A stretch of 64,000 nt of DNA from RH-AL1 sp965277735 (GCA_965277735.1 CBDIDO010000003.1:2480001-2544000); one strand, 5' to 3'; positions 26,606 through 35,486 are shown, counted from the stretch's first letter. The notes: generated from the sequence alone by a model not told the origin. A program made the numbers and translations.

Positions 26606-27111
26606 CGACGCAAAACGACGAGACTTTCTCGGGCGTGCGGATCGTGTCGACGGGCGGGACCTTCGACAAGGTCTACGATCCGGTGACGGAGCGCATGCGT
26701 CTTACCGGCGCCTCGTGCATCCCGACGATCCTCGGCAAAGCCGGCGCGACGAGCATCGCGGTCGACTCGCCGCTGAGCATCGACAGCCTCGAGATGACGG
26801 CAGCGATGCGCGCCGACCTCCTCGCGCACGTGCGCAACTTCCCGCGCGTCGTCGTCGTGCACGGCAGCGGATCGATCGTCGAGACCGCGCGTTTCTTCCT
26901 CGACTCGGGCGTGCGCGGCACGATCGTCTTCACCGGCGCGATGATCCCGTTCTCCTGCGACCCGGTCGAGGCGAGCTTCAACCTCGGCGGCGCCGTCGCG
27001 TTGGCGGCGACCCTCGGTCCGGGCGTCACGATCTACATGCACGGCGAGCTCTTCGATCCGCGTCACGCGCGGAAGGATCAGGCGATCGCCCGGCTGGTGC
27101 ACGAGTCGTGA
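26602..27111 (+). CDS. Single-domain asparaginase-like protein
   Basis: At 169 residues it covers only the N-terminal domain of L-asparaginases, which usually have two domains and ~330 residues. The first catalytic threonine region is present (IVSTGGTFDKVYD). The second motif, normally HGTDT, reads VVVHGSGSIVETARFF, so the usual Thr-Asp pair is replaced and hydrolysis by the standard mechanism is doubtful. VFTGAMIPFSCDPVEASFNL is conserved. It overlaps mgtE by four bases and the cupin gene by four (GTGA). Confidence 0.82.
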   Translation: MTTQNDETFSGVRIVSTGGTFDKVYDPVTERMRLTGASCIPTILGKAGATSIAVDSPLSIDSLEMTAAMRADLLAHVRNFPRVVVVHGSGSIVETARFFLDSGVRGTIVFTGAMIPFSCDPVEASFNLGGAVALAATLGPGVTIYMHGELFDPRHARKDQAIARLVHES

Positions 27112-27539
27112 CAGCCAAGGAGATCATCGCGCTCCTGAAGCTGGAGCGTCATCCCGAGGGCGGCTGGTATCGCGAGACGTTCCGCGACACGCGCGAGATC
27201 GACGGGCGCGCCGCCTCGACCGCGATCTACTTCCTGCTCGACGTCGGCGAGGTGTCGGACTGGCATCGGGTCGACGCGGTCGAAATCTGGCACTGGCACG
27301 CCGGCGCGCCGCTCGTCATCACGACGAGCCCGAACGGCCATGACGCGTCGGCGGTGCACCTGGGCCCCGAGATCACGGCAGGCCAGCGTCCGCAGCTCGT
27401 CGTGCCGGCCGGCCATTGGCAGACCGCCACCAGCCTCGGCGCCTGGACCCTCGTCGGCTGCACCGTTGCGCCGGGATTCCGCTTCGAGGGCTTCGAGATG
27501 GCGCCGCCCGGCTGGCGACCCACACCGCGCGGCTCCTGA
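27108..27539 (+). CDS. Cupin domain protein, DUF985 family
   Basis: A 143-residue cupin. LKLERHPEGGWYRETFRD at the N-terminus, STAIYFLL, the WHRVDAVEIWHWHAG metal-site-like segment and CTVAPGFRFEGFEMAPPGW at the end are the DUF985 signature. The function of the family is not established; the His residues may bind a metal. The GTG start overlaps the asparaginase-like stop. Last gene of the mgtE unit, ending at a strong hairpin. Confidence 0.88.
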   Translation: MTAKEIIALLKLERHPEGGWYRETFRDTREIDGRAASTAIYFLLDVGEVSDWHRVDAVEIWHWHAGAPLVITTSPNGHDASAVHLGPEITAGQRPQLVVPAGHWQTATSLGAWTLVGCTVAPGFRFEGFEMAPPGWRPTPRGS

Positions 27540-27543
27540 ACGA

Positions 27544-27569
27544 CAAAGCCCCGCGTTGGCGGGGCTTTG
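27544..27569. terminator. Bidirectional hairpin between the mgtE unit and the LuxR-type gene
   Basis: caaagccccgc, loop gttg, gcggggctttg make an 11-bp perfect stem, with short A and T runs at its foot in both directions. It lies between the convergent cupin gene (stop 27539) and LuxR-type gene (stop 27593). Confidence 0.8.
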
Positions 27570-27592
27570 CACGCAGAAGCTGAACCTGGCTC

Positions 27593-28291
27593 TTAAGCGT
27601 TGAGATGACGCGGCGAGGAGCTGTGGTGCATGCCGACGCCGAGGCTCTGCAGGAAGGCCGCGATGGCCTGCGTGCGGCGGTCGCAGCCGAGCTTCTCGAG
27701 AATCGCCGAGACGTGGCTCTTCACGGTGCCCTCGGTGACGCCGAGCTCCCAGGCGATCTGCTTGTTGAGCAGGCCGCGCGTCATCAGCTCGAGGATCTCG
27801 ACCTGACGGCTCGACAGCTTGGCCATGCCGGAGGTCGGCGCCAAGCGGTTCTCGTGCTTGAAGTAGGTCTTGCCGTCGGCGATCTCGCCGATCGCCAGCT
27901 CCAACTCGCGGCCCTCGCATTCGGGGCTCACGACGCCGTTGACGCCGCGGAGCTGAAGCAGCCGGTGGGCGCTTTCATCGGCGCAGGCGACAAGGGCGAA
28001 CGAGATCGATGCCTCGCGCACGTGGGCGCGCAAACCGGTCGTGTCCTTCTCCAGCGCCGTCCAGGTGGCAACGTCGGCGATGATGATGTCGCCACGGCCG
28101 GCCTCGCGGATTGCGTTGGCCACCTCGGCGAGACTTCCTCCCTGGTGGATCGTCCGCCCGTTAAGGCCCGCATAAAGACGCAGCGCACTCGCAATACCCA
28201 TACGCATGAGCGGAGCGGTGTGGATGACGATCAGTGAAGAGACATTGCCGCCGACTTCTATGGTGGCGGTTTCAAAGCTCTTGAAAGGCAT
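27593..28291 (-). CDS. LuxR/NarL-type response regulator
   Basis: A 232-residue regulator. The C-terminal ~65 residues are a LuxR-type helix-turn-helix (KLSSRQVEILELMTRGLLNK then LGVTEGTVKSHVSAILEKLG). The first ~130 residues have the fold order of a receiver (SLIVIHTAPLMRMGIASALR, then DIIIADVATWTALE). The expected phospho-acceptor is present as the Asp of IADVAT, but the N-terminal acidic pair is missing, so it may be a pseudo-receiver. ATG 28291 has GGGAGGA at proper distance. Divergent from the ScfR-like gene, which makes shared control likely. Confidence 0.85.
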   Translation of the reverse strand: MPFKSFETATIEVGGNVSSLIVIHTAPLMRMGIASALRLYAGLNGRTIHQGGSLAEVANAIREAGRGDIIIADVATWTALEKDTTGLRAHVREASISFALVACADESAHRLLQLRGVNGVVSPECEGRELELAIGEIADGKTYFKHENRLAPTSGMAKLSSRQVEILELMTRGLLNKQIAWELGVTEGTVKSHVSAILEKLGCDRRTQAIAAFLQSLGVGMHHSSSPRHLNA

Positions 28292-28364
28292 ATGAACTTT
28301 CCTCCCTATCCTCCTTAAGTCAGATAGCGACAAATGGATTGATCGACAGGCTCAATAGGGTGTT

Positions 28365-28395
28365 TTTGCAAATAATTTGCAATTTCAATTTGCAA
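28365..28395 (+). promoter_or_regulatory. Three TTTGCAA sites, probable operator of the ScfR-like gene
   Basis: TTTGCAAA at 28365-28372, TTTGCAA at 28376-28382 and TTTGCAA at 28389-28395 are regularly spaced (11 and 13 bases) in the intergenic region between the divergent regulators. TTTGCAAA is the known target motif of RamB-type regulators, the family encoded immediately downstream, so autoregulation is a reasonable inference. Confidence 0.65.
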
Positions 28396-29831
28396 TGTTA
28401 CATAACGGCATGCGCCAAAAGCTCTTCGCCGGTCCCAAGATCCGCCAGCTCCGCGAGGGCACCGGGCTCAACCAGCTGACCTTCGCCGATCGCGTCGGTA
28501 TCTCGGCAAGCTACCTCAACCAGATCGAGAATAACCAGCGCCCCTTGACGGCGCCCGTAATGCTCGCGCTGGCGCAGACGTTCCAGCTCGACGTCAACAT
28601 CTTTGCGGCGGAGGACACCGAGAAGATCGTCAGCGATCTTCGCGAGGCGATCGCCGATCCGGTCTTCGCCGGGCTCGTGCCGAATGGCCAGGACCTCAAG
28701 ACGATCGTCTCCAGCGCGCCCTGGTTCGCGCATGCCTTCCTCAATCTCCACACGGCCTTCCGCCGGACGGGCGAGCGGCTGCATGCGATCGACGAGGTCT
28801 ACGCCAGCGACCGCGGGGAGCGGCCGATGACCGTGCTGCAGCCCTACGAGGAGGTCCGCGACTTCCTGCATTACCGCAGCAACTACTTCGAGAAGCTCGA
28901 TGAGGCGGCCGAGGATCTCGCCGAGCGAACCTTCGGCCTCGTCGCCGCGCGGCCGGACACGCTGGCGAGCTACCTGTTCAAGAGCCACGCGATCCGCATC
29001 GAGCAACGCAACGTCGATCCGAGCTCGCGCTTCATGCGCCAGCTCGATCGCAAGGCGAAGGTGCTGTGGATCCGCGAAGGTATCGATCCCTCGTCGGCGA
29101 CCTTTCTGATGGCGCAGCAGATCGCGCTGCTCGAGCAGGCCGACGAGATCGAGGCGGTCGTCGCCTCCGCCGCCTTCCGCTCGCCGGACGCCGCCGCGAT
29201 CACCCGCCTCGCGCTCGCCAATTACTACGGCGGCGCGCTGCTGATGCCCTACGACCGCTTCCTCGATGCCGCGCAGAAGTCGCGCTACGACGCGGAGCGG
29301 CTCGGCTTCATGTTCGGCACCAGCTTCGAGCAGGTCGGCCACCGCTTCTCGACGCTGCAGAAGCCGAACGCCAAGGGCGTGCCTTTCTACTTCGTCCGCT
29401 TCGATCGGGCCGGCAACATCATCAAGCGGCACTCGTCGACGCGCTTCCAGTTCGCGCGCTTCGGCGGCACCTGCCCGCTGTGGAACGTGCACGAGGCGTT
29501 CGAGGCAGGCGGCCGCACCATCGTCCAGATCGCCGAGATGCCGGACAACGTGCGCTACCTCTGCATCGCCCGCGCCGTGACGAAGACCGGCGGCAGCCAT
29601 CTCGCCCCGCCGCGCCATTACGCGCTCGGCATCGGCTGCGAGATCGCGCACGCCAACCAGGTGGTCTATGCCGACCACCTCGAGCTGAAGACCGCGCCGG
29701 TAACGCTGATCGGCGTCAGCTGCCGGATCTGCGAGCGCCACGAATGCCCGCAGCGCGCCGTCCCGCCGATCGACCGCGCCCTGCTGGTCGACCCGGACCG
29801 CCGCGACTTCGTGCCGTATCGGTTCGCTTAG
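28395..29831 (+). CDS. ScfR/RamB-type XRE family regulator of short-chain fatty acid metabolism
   Basis: A ~478-residue regulator. An N-terminal XRE helix-turn-helix (KIRQLREGTGLNQLTFADRV then SASYLNQIENNQRPLTA) is followed by an ImmA/IrrE-like (DUF955) region without a clear HEXXH, and a C-terminal DUF2083 domain with cysteines CPLWN, GCEIAH and CRICERHECPQR. Relatives (RamB, PrpR of mycobacteria) control acetate, propionate and glyoxylate genes. ATG 28395 or 28410 may be the start; the frame is open to TTG 28377. The third TTTGCAA site overlaps the first start, fitting repression. Confidence 0.88.
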   Translation: MLHNGMRQKLFAGPKIRQLREGTGLNQLTFADRVGISASYLNQIENNQRPLTAPVMLALAQTFQLDVNIFAAEDTEKIVSDLREAIADPVFAGLVPNGQDLKTIVSSAPWFAHAFLNLHTAFRRTGERLHAIDEVYASDRGERPMTVLQPYEEVRDFLHYRSNYFEKLDEAAEDLAERTFGLVAARPDTLASYLFKSHAIRIEQRNVDPSSRFMRQLDRKAKVLWIREGIDPSSATFLMAQQIALLEQADEIEAVVASAAFRSPDAAAITRLALANYYGGALLMPYDRFLDAAQKSRYDAERLGFMFGTSFEQVGHRFSTLQKPNAKGVPFYFVRFDRAGNIIKRHSSTRFQFARFGGTCPLWNVHEAFEAGGRTIVQIAEMPDNVRYLCIARAVTKTGGSHLAPPRHYALGIGCEIAHANQVVYADHLELKTAPVTLIGVSCRICERHECPQRAVPPIDRALLVDPDRRDFVPYRFA

Positions 29832-29904
29832 AGCGGTTGGTGAACGGGCATCGTGACCCCGAGCGCCTTGACGGCGGCGCAAGGAGCTCACTTATCTGCC
29901 CGTC

Positions 29905-30972
29905 ATGAGACAAGCCTCGCTCGACTTCCTGACACGCATTGCCGACGCACCGTCGCCGAGCGGCTACGAACAGCCAGCGGCCAGGATCTATCGATCCTAC
30001 GTCGAGCCCCTGGCCGACTCGGTGGCCACGGACGTCCACGGCAACGTTACAGCGGTCCTGAACCCGGGCGCCCCCATGCGCATCATGCTCGCGGGTCACA
30101 TGGACGAGCTCGGCTTCATTATCCATCACATCGACGACCAGGGTCAGCTGCATTTCCGGACCATTGGCGGACATGACAGCGCCGTTGCGATCGGCCAGCG
30201 CGTGTGGATCTACGGCAAGCGCCGGCTCGCGGGCGTCATCGGCCGCACCGCGATCCACCTTCAGACCGACGAGGAGCGCAAGAAGAAGCCCGAGATCAAG
30301 GATATGTGGATCGACGTGGGCGCGACCTCCCGTGCCGAGGTGGAAGAGGTCGTCGCCCTAGGCGATGTCGCGACGTACCAATGCGAGTTCCAGCCGCTGA
30401 TGGGCGACCGCGCCACCGCCCGGGGCTTCGACAACAAGATGGGGACCTTCATCGTCGCCGAGACGCTGCGTCTGCTCAAGGAAGACGGCGGGCTCGATCC
30501 CAACGTCGGCGTCCATGCCGTGGCAACCGTCCAGGAAGAGATCGGCCTCCGCGGTGCGAAGACCGCGAGTTACGGGATCGAGGCTCAGACCGGGCTCGCC
30601 GTCGACGTCAATCACGCCACCGACTATCCCGGGTCCAACAAGGTCCTGCACGGCGGTCTCGAGCTTGGCAAAGGGCCGAGCGTGTCGCGGGGTCCGAATA
30701 CCAATCACGTCACCTTCGACCTGATTGCAACGGCGGCGCGTGAGGCCGGCATCGCGTATCAGGTCAGCGTCAGCGCCGCTGGCACTGGAACAGACGCCAA
30801 CGCCATGCAGCTCAACCGCGCCGGCATGGCCACAGGGTTGCTCGGCGTGCCGCTGCGCTACATGCACACGCCCGTTGAACTGCTGAGCCTGACCGACGTC
30901 GAGGACTGCGCGCGGCTGATGGCGGGTTACTGCCGCCAGGTGAAGCCGGACACCGACTTCACACCGAGATGA
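29905..30972 (+). CDS. M42 family metallopeptidase
   Basis: A 355-residue M42 aminopeptidase/endoglucanase-like protein. Metal and catalytic motifs are MLAGHMDELGFI, GFDNKMGTFIVAETL, VQEEIGLRGAKTA, LAVDVNHATDYPG and the final YMHTPVELLSL. These are the five blocks of dinuclear-metal peptidases of the family, which form large cytoplasmic oligomers that trim peptides. Codon use of this gene looks slightly less biased to G/C ending than its neighbours, but I did not quantify it. Substrate unknown. Confidence 0.9.
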   Translation: MRQASLDFLTRIADAPSPSGYEQPAARIYRSYVEPLADSVATDVHGNVTAVLNPGAPMRIMLAGHMDELGFIIHHIDDQGQLHFRTIGGHDSAVAIGQRVWIYGKRRLAGVIGRTAIHLQTDEERKKKPEIKDMWIDVGATSRAEVEEVVALGDVATYQCEFQPLMGDRATARGFDNKMGTFIVAETLRLLKEDGGLDPNVGVHAVATVQEEIGLRGAKTASYGIEAQTGLAVDVNHATDYPGSNKVLHGGLELGKGPSVSRGPNTNHVTFDLIATAAREAGIAYQVSVSAAGTGTDANAMQLNRAGMATGLLGVPLRYMHTPVELLSLTDVEDCARLMAGYCRQVKPDTDFTPR

Positions 30973-30988
30973 TCGTGGCGGAATTCGC

Positions 30989-31687
30989 CTACTCCTTCCT
31001 GTCGCGCTCGTAGCGCTGCCGCGTTTCCTCGTTGGCCGGATACAGCCCCGGCAGCGGCACGCCGCGCTCGATCTCGCGCAGGACCCAGGCCTCGAGCCGC
31101 TCCTGCTCGGTCGCCAGCGCGGCGACCTCGGCCGCCAGCGCAGCCGGCACGACGACGGCGCCATCGTCATCGGCGACGATCCAATCGTCCGGCAGCACCG
31201 CGACGCCGCCGCAGGCGATCGGCTCCTGCCAGCCAACAAAGTGCAGGCCGGCGACCGAGGGCGGCGCGGCGACGCCGGCGCACCACACGGGCAGCCCGCT
31301 CGCCTCGATGCCGGCCCGATCGCGCACGACGCCGTCGGTGACGAGCGCCGCCACGTCGCGCTTGCGCATGCGCGCGCACAGGATGTCGCCGAAGATGCCG
31401 GCATCCGCGACGCCCATCGCATCGACGACGGCGATGACGCCCGCCGGCATCGCCTCGATCGCCGCCCGCGTCGAGCGCGGCGAGGCCCAGGAAGCCGGTG
31501 TCGCCAGGTCCTCGCGCGCGGGCACGAAGCGCAGCGTGAACGCGCGCCCGACCTGCCGCGCGGTGCCGAGCTTCTGCGGCAGCGCGCCGCGCAGCCAGAC
31601 GTTGCGCAGCCCCTTCTTCAGAAGCACCGTGGTCAGGGTGGCGCTGGTCGTCCCGGCGAGCGCCGCCGCGATCTCCTTGTCGCTCAT
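30989..31687 (-). CDS. RraA family protein
   Basis: A 232-residue RraA/HMG-aldolase-fold protein. The signature DILCARMRKRDVAALVTDGVVRDRAG contains the Arg-Asp pair that in HMG/CHA aldolases positions substrate and metal; VIVADDDGAVVVP is the second motif. Members include regulators of RNase E and 4-hydroxy-4-methyl-2-oxoglutarate aldolases; the longer length and neighbours favour a catabolic aldolase or decarboxylase here. The ATG overlaps the alcohol dehydrogenase stop (ATGA), so they form a two-gene operon. Confidence 0.85.
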   Translation of the reverse strand: MSDKEIAAALAGTTSATLTTVLLKKGLRNVWLRGALPQKLGTARQVGRAFTLRFVPAREDLATPASWASPRSTRAAIEAMPAGVIAVVDAMGVADAGIFGDILCARMRKRDVAALVTDGVVRDRAGIEASGLPVWCAGVAAPPSVAGLHFVGWQEPIACGGVAVLPDDWIVADDDGAVVVPAALAAEVAALATEQERLEAWVLREIERGVPLPGLYPANEETRQRYERDRKE

Positions 31688-32694
31688 GACGCCATCGACA
31701 GCACCATGCGGAAGCGCGCGTCGCCCTTCATCATGCGCTCGTAGGCTTCCGGCGCCTTTTCCAGCGGCATCACCTCGATCATCGGCTTGACGCCCGTGAG
31801 CGCGGAAAAGCGCAGCGTGTCCTCGCTCTCGATCGACGTGCCGGACGCATGCCCGACGACGCTCGTGCTGTTGCCGATGAGCGCGAGGCTCGGCACCTGC
31901 ATCGGCTCCATCGAGACGCCGACGACGATCAGCCTGCCGCGCACAGCCAGGCCACCGATGACGCTGTCGACCGCCTTGGCGCTCGTCGCGGTGGCGAGGA
32001 TCGTCTTGGCGCCGCCGAGCTTCTGCAGCGCCGCAGCGGGGTCCTCGGCGGAGCTGTCGATATAGACATGCGCGCCGAGCTGCTTGGCCAGCGGCGCCTT
32101 GTCCTGGCCGCGGGCGATGGCGACGGTGCGAAAGCCCATCTTCACCGCGTACTGGATGCCGAGATGGCCGAGACCGCCGATGCCGAGGATCGCGACCGTG
32201 TCGCCGGGCAGCGCGCCCGAGTGGCGGATCGCGTTGAAGGTGGTGATGCCGGCGCAGAGCAGCGGCGCGGCGTCGGTGGCGGCGAGGTCGTCAGGGATCG
32301 CGGCGAGCGCGTCGGCCGGGCAGACCATCGCCTCGGCATAGCCGCCGTCGTAGGTGATGCCGGGGATGCGCAGGTTCCGGCAATCGACCATGTCGCCGCG
32401 GCGGCACGGCTCGCAGCGGTAGCAGGCGCCGCCAAACCAGCCGACACCGACGCGCTGGCCTTCGCGCCAGCCCTCGACGCCCTCGCCCAAGGCATCGATG
32501 CGCCCGGCGATCTCGTGGCCGGGGATCAGCGGATAGGTCACGCCGGGGAAGTGCCCTTCGACCGCGAGGCTGTCGGAATGGCAGATGCCGCACGCCTCGA
32601 CGCGCACGCGGACCTCGCCGCGCTGGGGGTTCGGCAAGGGGCGGTCCACCAGCGTCAGGGGGCCGCCCTTCTTCGGGATCTCGATCGCCCGCAT
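31684..32694 (-). CDS. Zinc-dependent alcohol dehydrogenase (MDR family)
   Basis: A 336-residue medium-chain dehydrogenase. The catalytic zinc ligands are in EACGICHSDSLAVEG, PLIPGHEIAG and LLCAGITTFNAIR; the structural zinc cysteines are in CYRCEPCRRGDMVDC. The Rossmann motif is ILGIGGLGHLGIQYA. It oxidises an alcohol or reduces an aldehyde with NAD(P). First gene of the pair with the RraA-like gene, suggesting one catabolic route, though the substrate is unknown. Confidence 0.92.
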   Translation of the reverse strand: MRAIEIPKKGGPLTLVDRPLPNPQRGEVRVRVEACGICHSDSLAVEGHFPGVTYPLIPGHEIAGRIDALGEGVEGWREGQRVGVGWFGGACYRCEPCRRGDMVDCRNLRIPGITYDGGYAEAMVCPADALAAIPDDLAATDAAPLLCAGITTFNAIRHSGALPGDTVAILGIGGLGHLGIQYAVKMGFRTVAIARGQDKAPLAKQLGAHVYIDSSAEDPAAALQKLGGAKTILATATSAKAVDSVIGGLAVRGRLIVVGVSMEPMQVPSLALIGNSTSVVGHASGTSIESEDTLRFSALTGVKPMIEVMPLEKAPEAYERMMKGDARFRMVLSMAS

Positions 32695-32775
32695 GGTCAG
32701 CCTCCGTGAAATGGGTCGCCGCGCTAAATGGGTCGCTATGGCCGTGCCGCATAGCGGCGCCGGCGATTTTTTCGC

Positions 32776-33816
32776 TTAGGCGACCACGCGTCGGCCCCGG
32801 TTCCAGAGCGCGAACGGCACGCCGGAGAGGAGCACCTCGAGCGCGTCGAGGCTCTGCCAGTTGCCGTTGACCGAGAGGCGCGGCAACGCCGTGAGGTGCG
32901 CGCGATGCGCGGGGAAAATCAGGCCGGGTCGCGTCGTCACCGCGCTGGCGAAGCCGAGCTCTGCAGCGATCGCGTGCTCACGCGGGCCGGCCGACGTCGG
33001 GTCGCCGACGGGATAGGCGAGGTGGCGGGCGGGCAGCCCGGTGCGCATCTCGATCAGGCGACGGCTCTCGGCCAGCTCGTGGCGCACGAACGCATCGTCG
33101 TGCTTCGCCAGCATCGGATGCGTGAGCGTGTGGACGCCGATCGTGCAGAGCGGATGGCGCGACAACGCGGCGATGCCGTCCCAGTAGAGGCAGAGCCGCG
33201 CCGGGATCGAGGCAGGCTCGATGCCGGCCTGCGCCGCGAGGACCGCGATGTCGGCAAGCAGCCGCTCTTCCGGCCCGGCGCGCAGCATCCAGTAGAGCGT
33301 CGAGAACGCGGTGCGCTTCTCCTCGTCGGTGCGGGCCGGCAGCGCCAAGCGGCGGTCGCCGATGTCGAGCACGATCGCATCGCGCGCGCGGATCGCCTCC
33401 TCGAGCTCGACCCACCAGAGCCGCGCGGTGCGCTCGGCGAAGCCGCTCGTGACGTAGAGCGTGAAGGGCGCGCCGTGCTTTTCGAGGATCGGCAGCGCGT
33501 GCGTCGCGGTGTCGAGGTAGCCATCGTCGAAGGTCAGCGCGACGAACGGCTTTGCCGTGTCGGCGCCGACCCGCGCGAGCGCCTCGTCCATCGAGACGAG
33601 ATCGTAGCCGAGCGCCTTGATCCGAGTCAGCGCCGCATCGAGGAAAGCCGGCTCGACCTCGAGCAGGCGGTTCGGCGCGAAGCCTGTCGGCTCCCACGGC
33701 CGCACTTGGTGCAGCATCAGGATCGCGCCCTGCCCGCGGGTCCACGGCGCCAGCGGCTTGTGCAGGCGCGTCGCCCTGAACACGGCGAAGCCCGCGCCGA
33801 TCACCTGCTGCTTCAT
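32776..33816 (-). CDS. Polysaccharide deacetylase family protein
   Basis: A 346-residue NodB-homology-domain protein. The metal site Asp pair is in KPFVALTFDDGYLDTATHAL; TIGVHTLTHPMLAKHDD supplies the HxxxH ligands. LAYPVGDPTSAG and the late WQSLDALEVLLSG fit the larger envelope-linked members of the family. It removes acetyl groups from a polysaccharide. No signal peptide is evident; the N-terminal stretch is moderately hydrophobic. It is divergent from the GNAT gene, a pairing common in exopolysaccharide loci. Confidence 0.88.
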   Translation of the reverse strand: MKQQVIGAGFAVFRATRLHKPLAPWTRGQGAILMLHQVRPWEPTGFAPNRLLEVEPAFLDAALTRIKALGYDLVSMDEALARVGADTAKPFVALTFDDGYLDTATHALPILEKHGAPFTLYVTSGFAERTARLWWVELEEAIRARDAIVLDIGDRRLALPARTDEEKRTAFSTLYWMLRAGPEERLLADIAVLAAQAGIEPASIPARLCLYWDGIAALSRHPLCTIGVHTLTHPMLAKHDDAFVRHELAESRRLIEMRTGLPARHLAYPVGDPTSAGPREHAIAAELGFASAVTTRPGLIFPAHRAHLTALPRLSVNGNWQSLDALEVLLSGVPFALWNRGRRVVA

Positions 33817-33903
33817 CGTCGCCCTGCCCGGCCGCGCTGTCCGTACGAATCCTTAACCGATCGTCGCAAGAGGACGTTGAACATTCGTTGCTAGCGTGGC
33901 CTC

Positions 33904-35115
33904 ATGCGTGCGCTCACACCCGTCGCGATGACGATTTCGAACTTGCGCCCTGCCGAGGCTGCAGGCGCGGGCGTCGCGCGCGCATTCGAGAGTGTCGAGG
34001 TGCACGCCGAGACAGCGCCCGTGCTGGCGGCCTGGGCCGAGCTGGAGCAGGTCGCGCCCTGCTCGATCTACCAGACCCGCGCCTGGCTGCTGCCGTGGAT
34101 CGACGCCCTGGCGGCGCCGGCCGACCTTTCGCCGCGCTTCGTCCTGGCGCGCGGCGGCGACGGCCGCCCCGTCGCCCTGCTCGGACTCGGGCTTCGCAAG
34201 CACGGCCCACTCCGCGTTGCGAGCTGGCTCGGCGGCAAGGATTCGAACCTGCACATGGCGCTGTTCGTCCCGCCCGGGGCGCCCTCTTCGACGTGGACGC
34301 AACGCGAGCTGACCCGCTTGCTGCGCGTGGCCGCCCGCGAGCTGGGCCGCGACGCGCCGGACCTTCTCGTCCTCGTCAACCAGCCGCACGCCTGGGCCGG
34401 CATCGCGAACCCGTTCGCGGCGATGCCGCACCAGGCGAGCCCGAGCGCGGCCTACGCCACGACGCTGGCCACCAATGCGGACTTTTTGTTTGTAGAAAAA
34501 CTATCTGCCGACGCGCGGAAAAAACTCCGCAAGAAGGAAGCGAAGCTCGCCGCGCTCGGGCCGGTCACGCATCTCGTCGCGGCGAGCAAGACCGAGCGGG
34601 CAGACGTGCTCGACGCGTTCCTGACGCTTCGCAACGCGCGCTTCCGCGCGCAGAACATCGCGTCGCCCTTCGAAGCCAAGGAGATGGCGGCGTTCATCGC
34701 GGCGGCGAGCGCGCGCGAGACGCCCGGCATCGAGATGCACGCGCTGAAGGTCGGTGAGCGCATCGTTGCCGTCTACGGCGGCGCCGCGTGGCAGGGACAG
34801 TGGAGCGGCATGTTCAACGCCTTCGACACAGATCCGGCGATCGCCGCGACCAGCCCGGGCGATCTTCTGCTGCAGCGCATCGTCGCGAGATGCTGCCGCG
34901 ACGGGCTCGCGCGGTTCGATCTCGGCATCGGCGCGGCGCGCTACAAGGCGGCGCTCTGCGACGAGGAGATCGCGCTGTTCGACACGTTCATTCCGCTGTC
35001 GGTGGCCGGCCGCGCGCTCAAGCTGGCGCTCGCGGCCAAGCAGAAGGTGAAGGGCGCGGTGAAGCGGGACCCGCGCCTTTATGCCGTCGCCAACCGGCTG
35101 CTCGGCCGGCGCTGA
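33904..35115 (+). CDS. GNAT family acetyltransferase, BioF2/FemAB-like
   Basis: A 403-residue protein of the family annotated in cellulose or polysaccharide clusters as BcsL/CelD-like. The double GNAT fold is supported by SWLGGKDSNLHMALFVPP, FVEKLSADARKKLRKKEAKL and the C-terminal LLLQRIVARCCRDGLARFDLGIGAARYK, where FDLGIGAARYK is the hallmark. Transfers an acyl or aminoacyl group to a polymer precursor. Divergent from the deacetylase gene by 87 bases, suggesting joint control of a surface polysaccharide. Confidence 0.85.
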   Translation: MRALTPVAMTISNLRPAEAAGAGVARAFESVEVHAETAPVLAAWAELEQVAPCSIYQTRAWLLPWIDALAAPADLSPRFVLARGGDGRPVALLGLGLRKHGPLRVASWLGGKDSNLHMALFVPPGAPSSTWTQRELTRLLRVAARELGRDAPDLLVLVNQPHAWAGIANPFAAMPHQASPSAAYATTLATNADFLFVEKLSADARKKLRKKEAKLAALGPVTHLVAASKTERADVLDAFLTLRNARFRAQNIASPFEAKEMAAFIAAASARETPGIEMHALKVGERIVAVYGGAAWQGQWSGMFNAFDTDPAIAATSPGDLLLQRIVARCCRDGLARFDLGIGAARYKAALCDEEIALFDTFIPLSVAGRALKLALAAKQKVKGAVKRDPRLYAVANRLLGRR

Positions 35116-35123
35116 AGGTTGCC

Positions 35124-35486
35124 CTAAGCGTGCCGCTCGCGGCGCGACTCGGAGCCCCGATAAGCCTCCGGCGGCACCCGGCCCGAGCGGGCGTAGATCG
35201 CCTCCTTGCCCGCACCGGCGCCGATCATGATCGACATGATGCAATGCAGACCGGCGAGGATCGGCTCCTGCGAGGTGTCCATGATGGCAATCACCGAGCG
35301 CATGTCGCCCTCGGCGCCCTGCCGCGCGAAGCGCTGCACGGAGCGGGAGGTGAACTCGCCGACGCGCAGGCCACGCGCCTCGGCCGCCGCGGCGACGTCG
35401 TTTGCGAACGTAGGGCCGATGCTCGCGACCGCCGCTTCGGCGACGATCTCGCTGCGGCAGGAGCGGATAATCTCCTCGATCAGCAT
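35124..35486 (-). CDS. Conserved hypothetical protein, 120 residues
   Basis: Sequence begins MLIEEIIRSCRSEIVAEAAV and continues through EGDMRSVIAIMDTSQEPILA to GLHCIMSIMIGAGAGKEA. The composition and the smooth codon pattern make it a real gene, but the family is not recognised. A mildly hydrophobic middle segment (LHCIMSIMIGAG) could be a buried helix rather than membrane. It converges on the GNAT gene and lies downstream of otsB on the same strand with 180 bases between. Confidence 0.7.
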   Translation of the reverse strand: MLIEEIIRSCRSEIVAEAAVASIGPTFANDVAAAAEARGLRVGEFTSRSVQRFARQGAEGDMRSVIAIMDTSQEPILAGLHCIMSIMIGAGAGKEAIYARSGRVPPEAYRGSESRRERHA

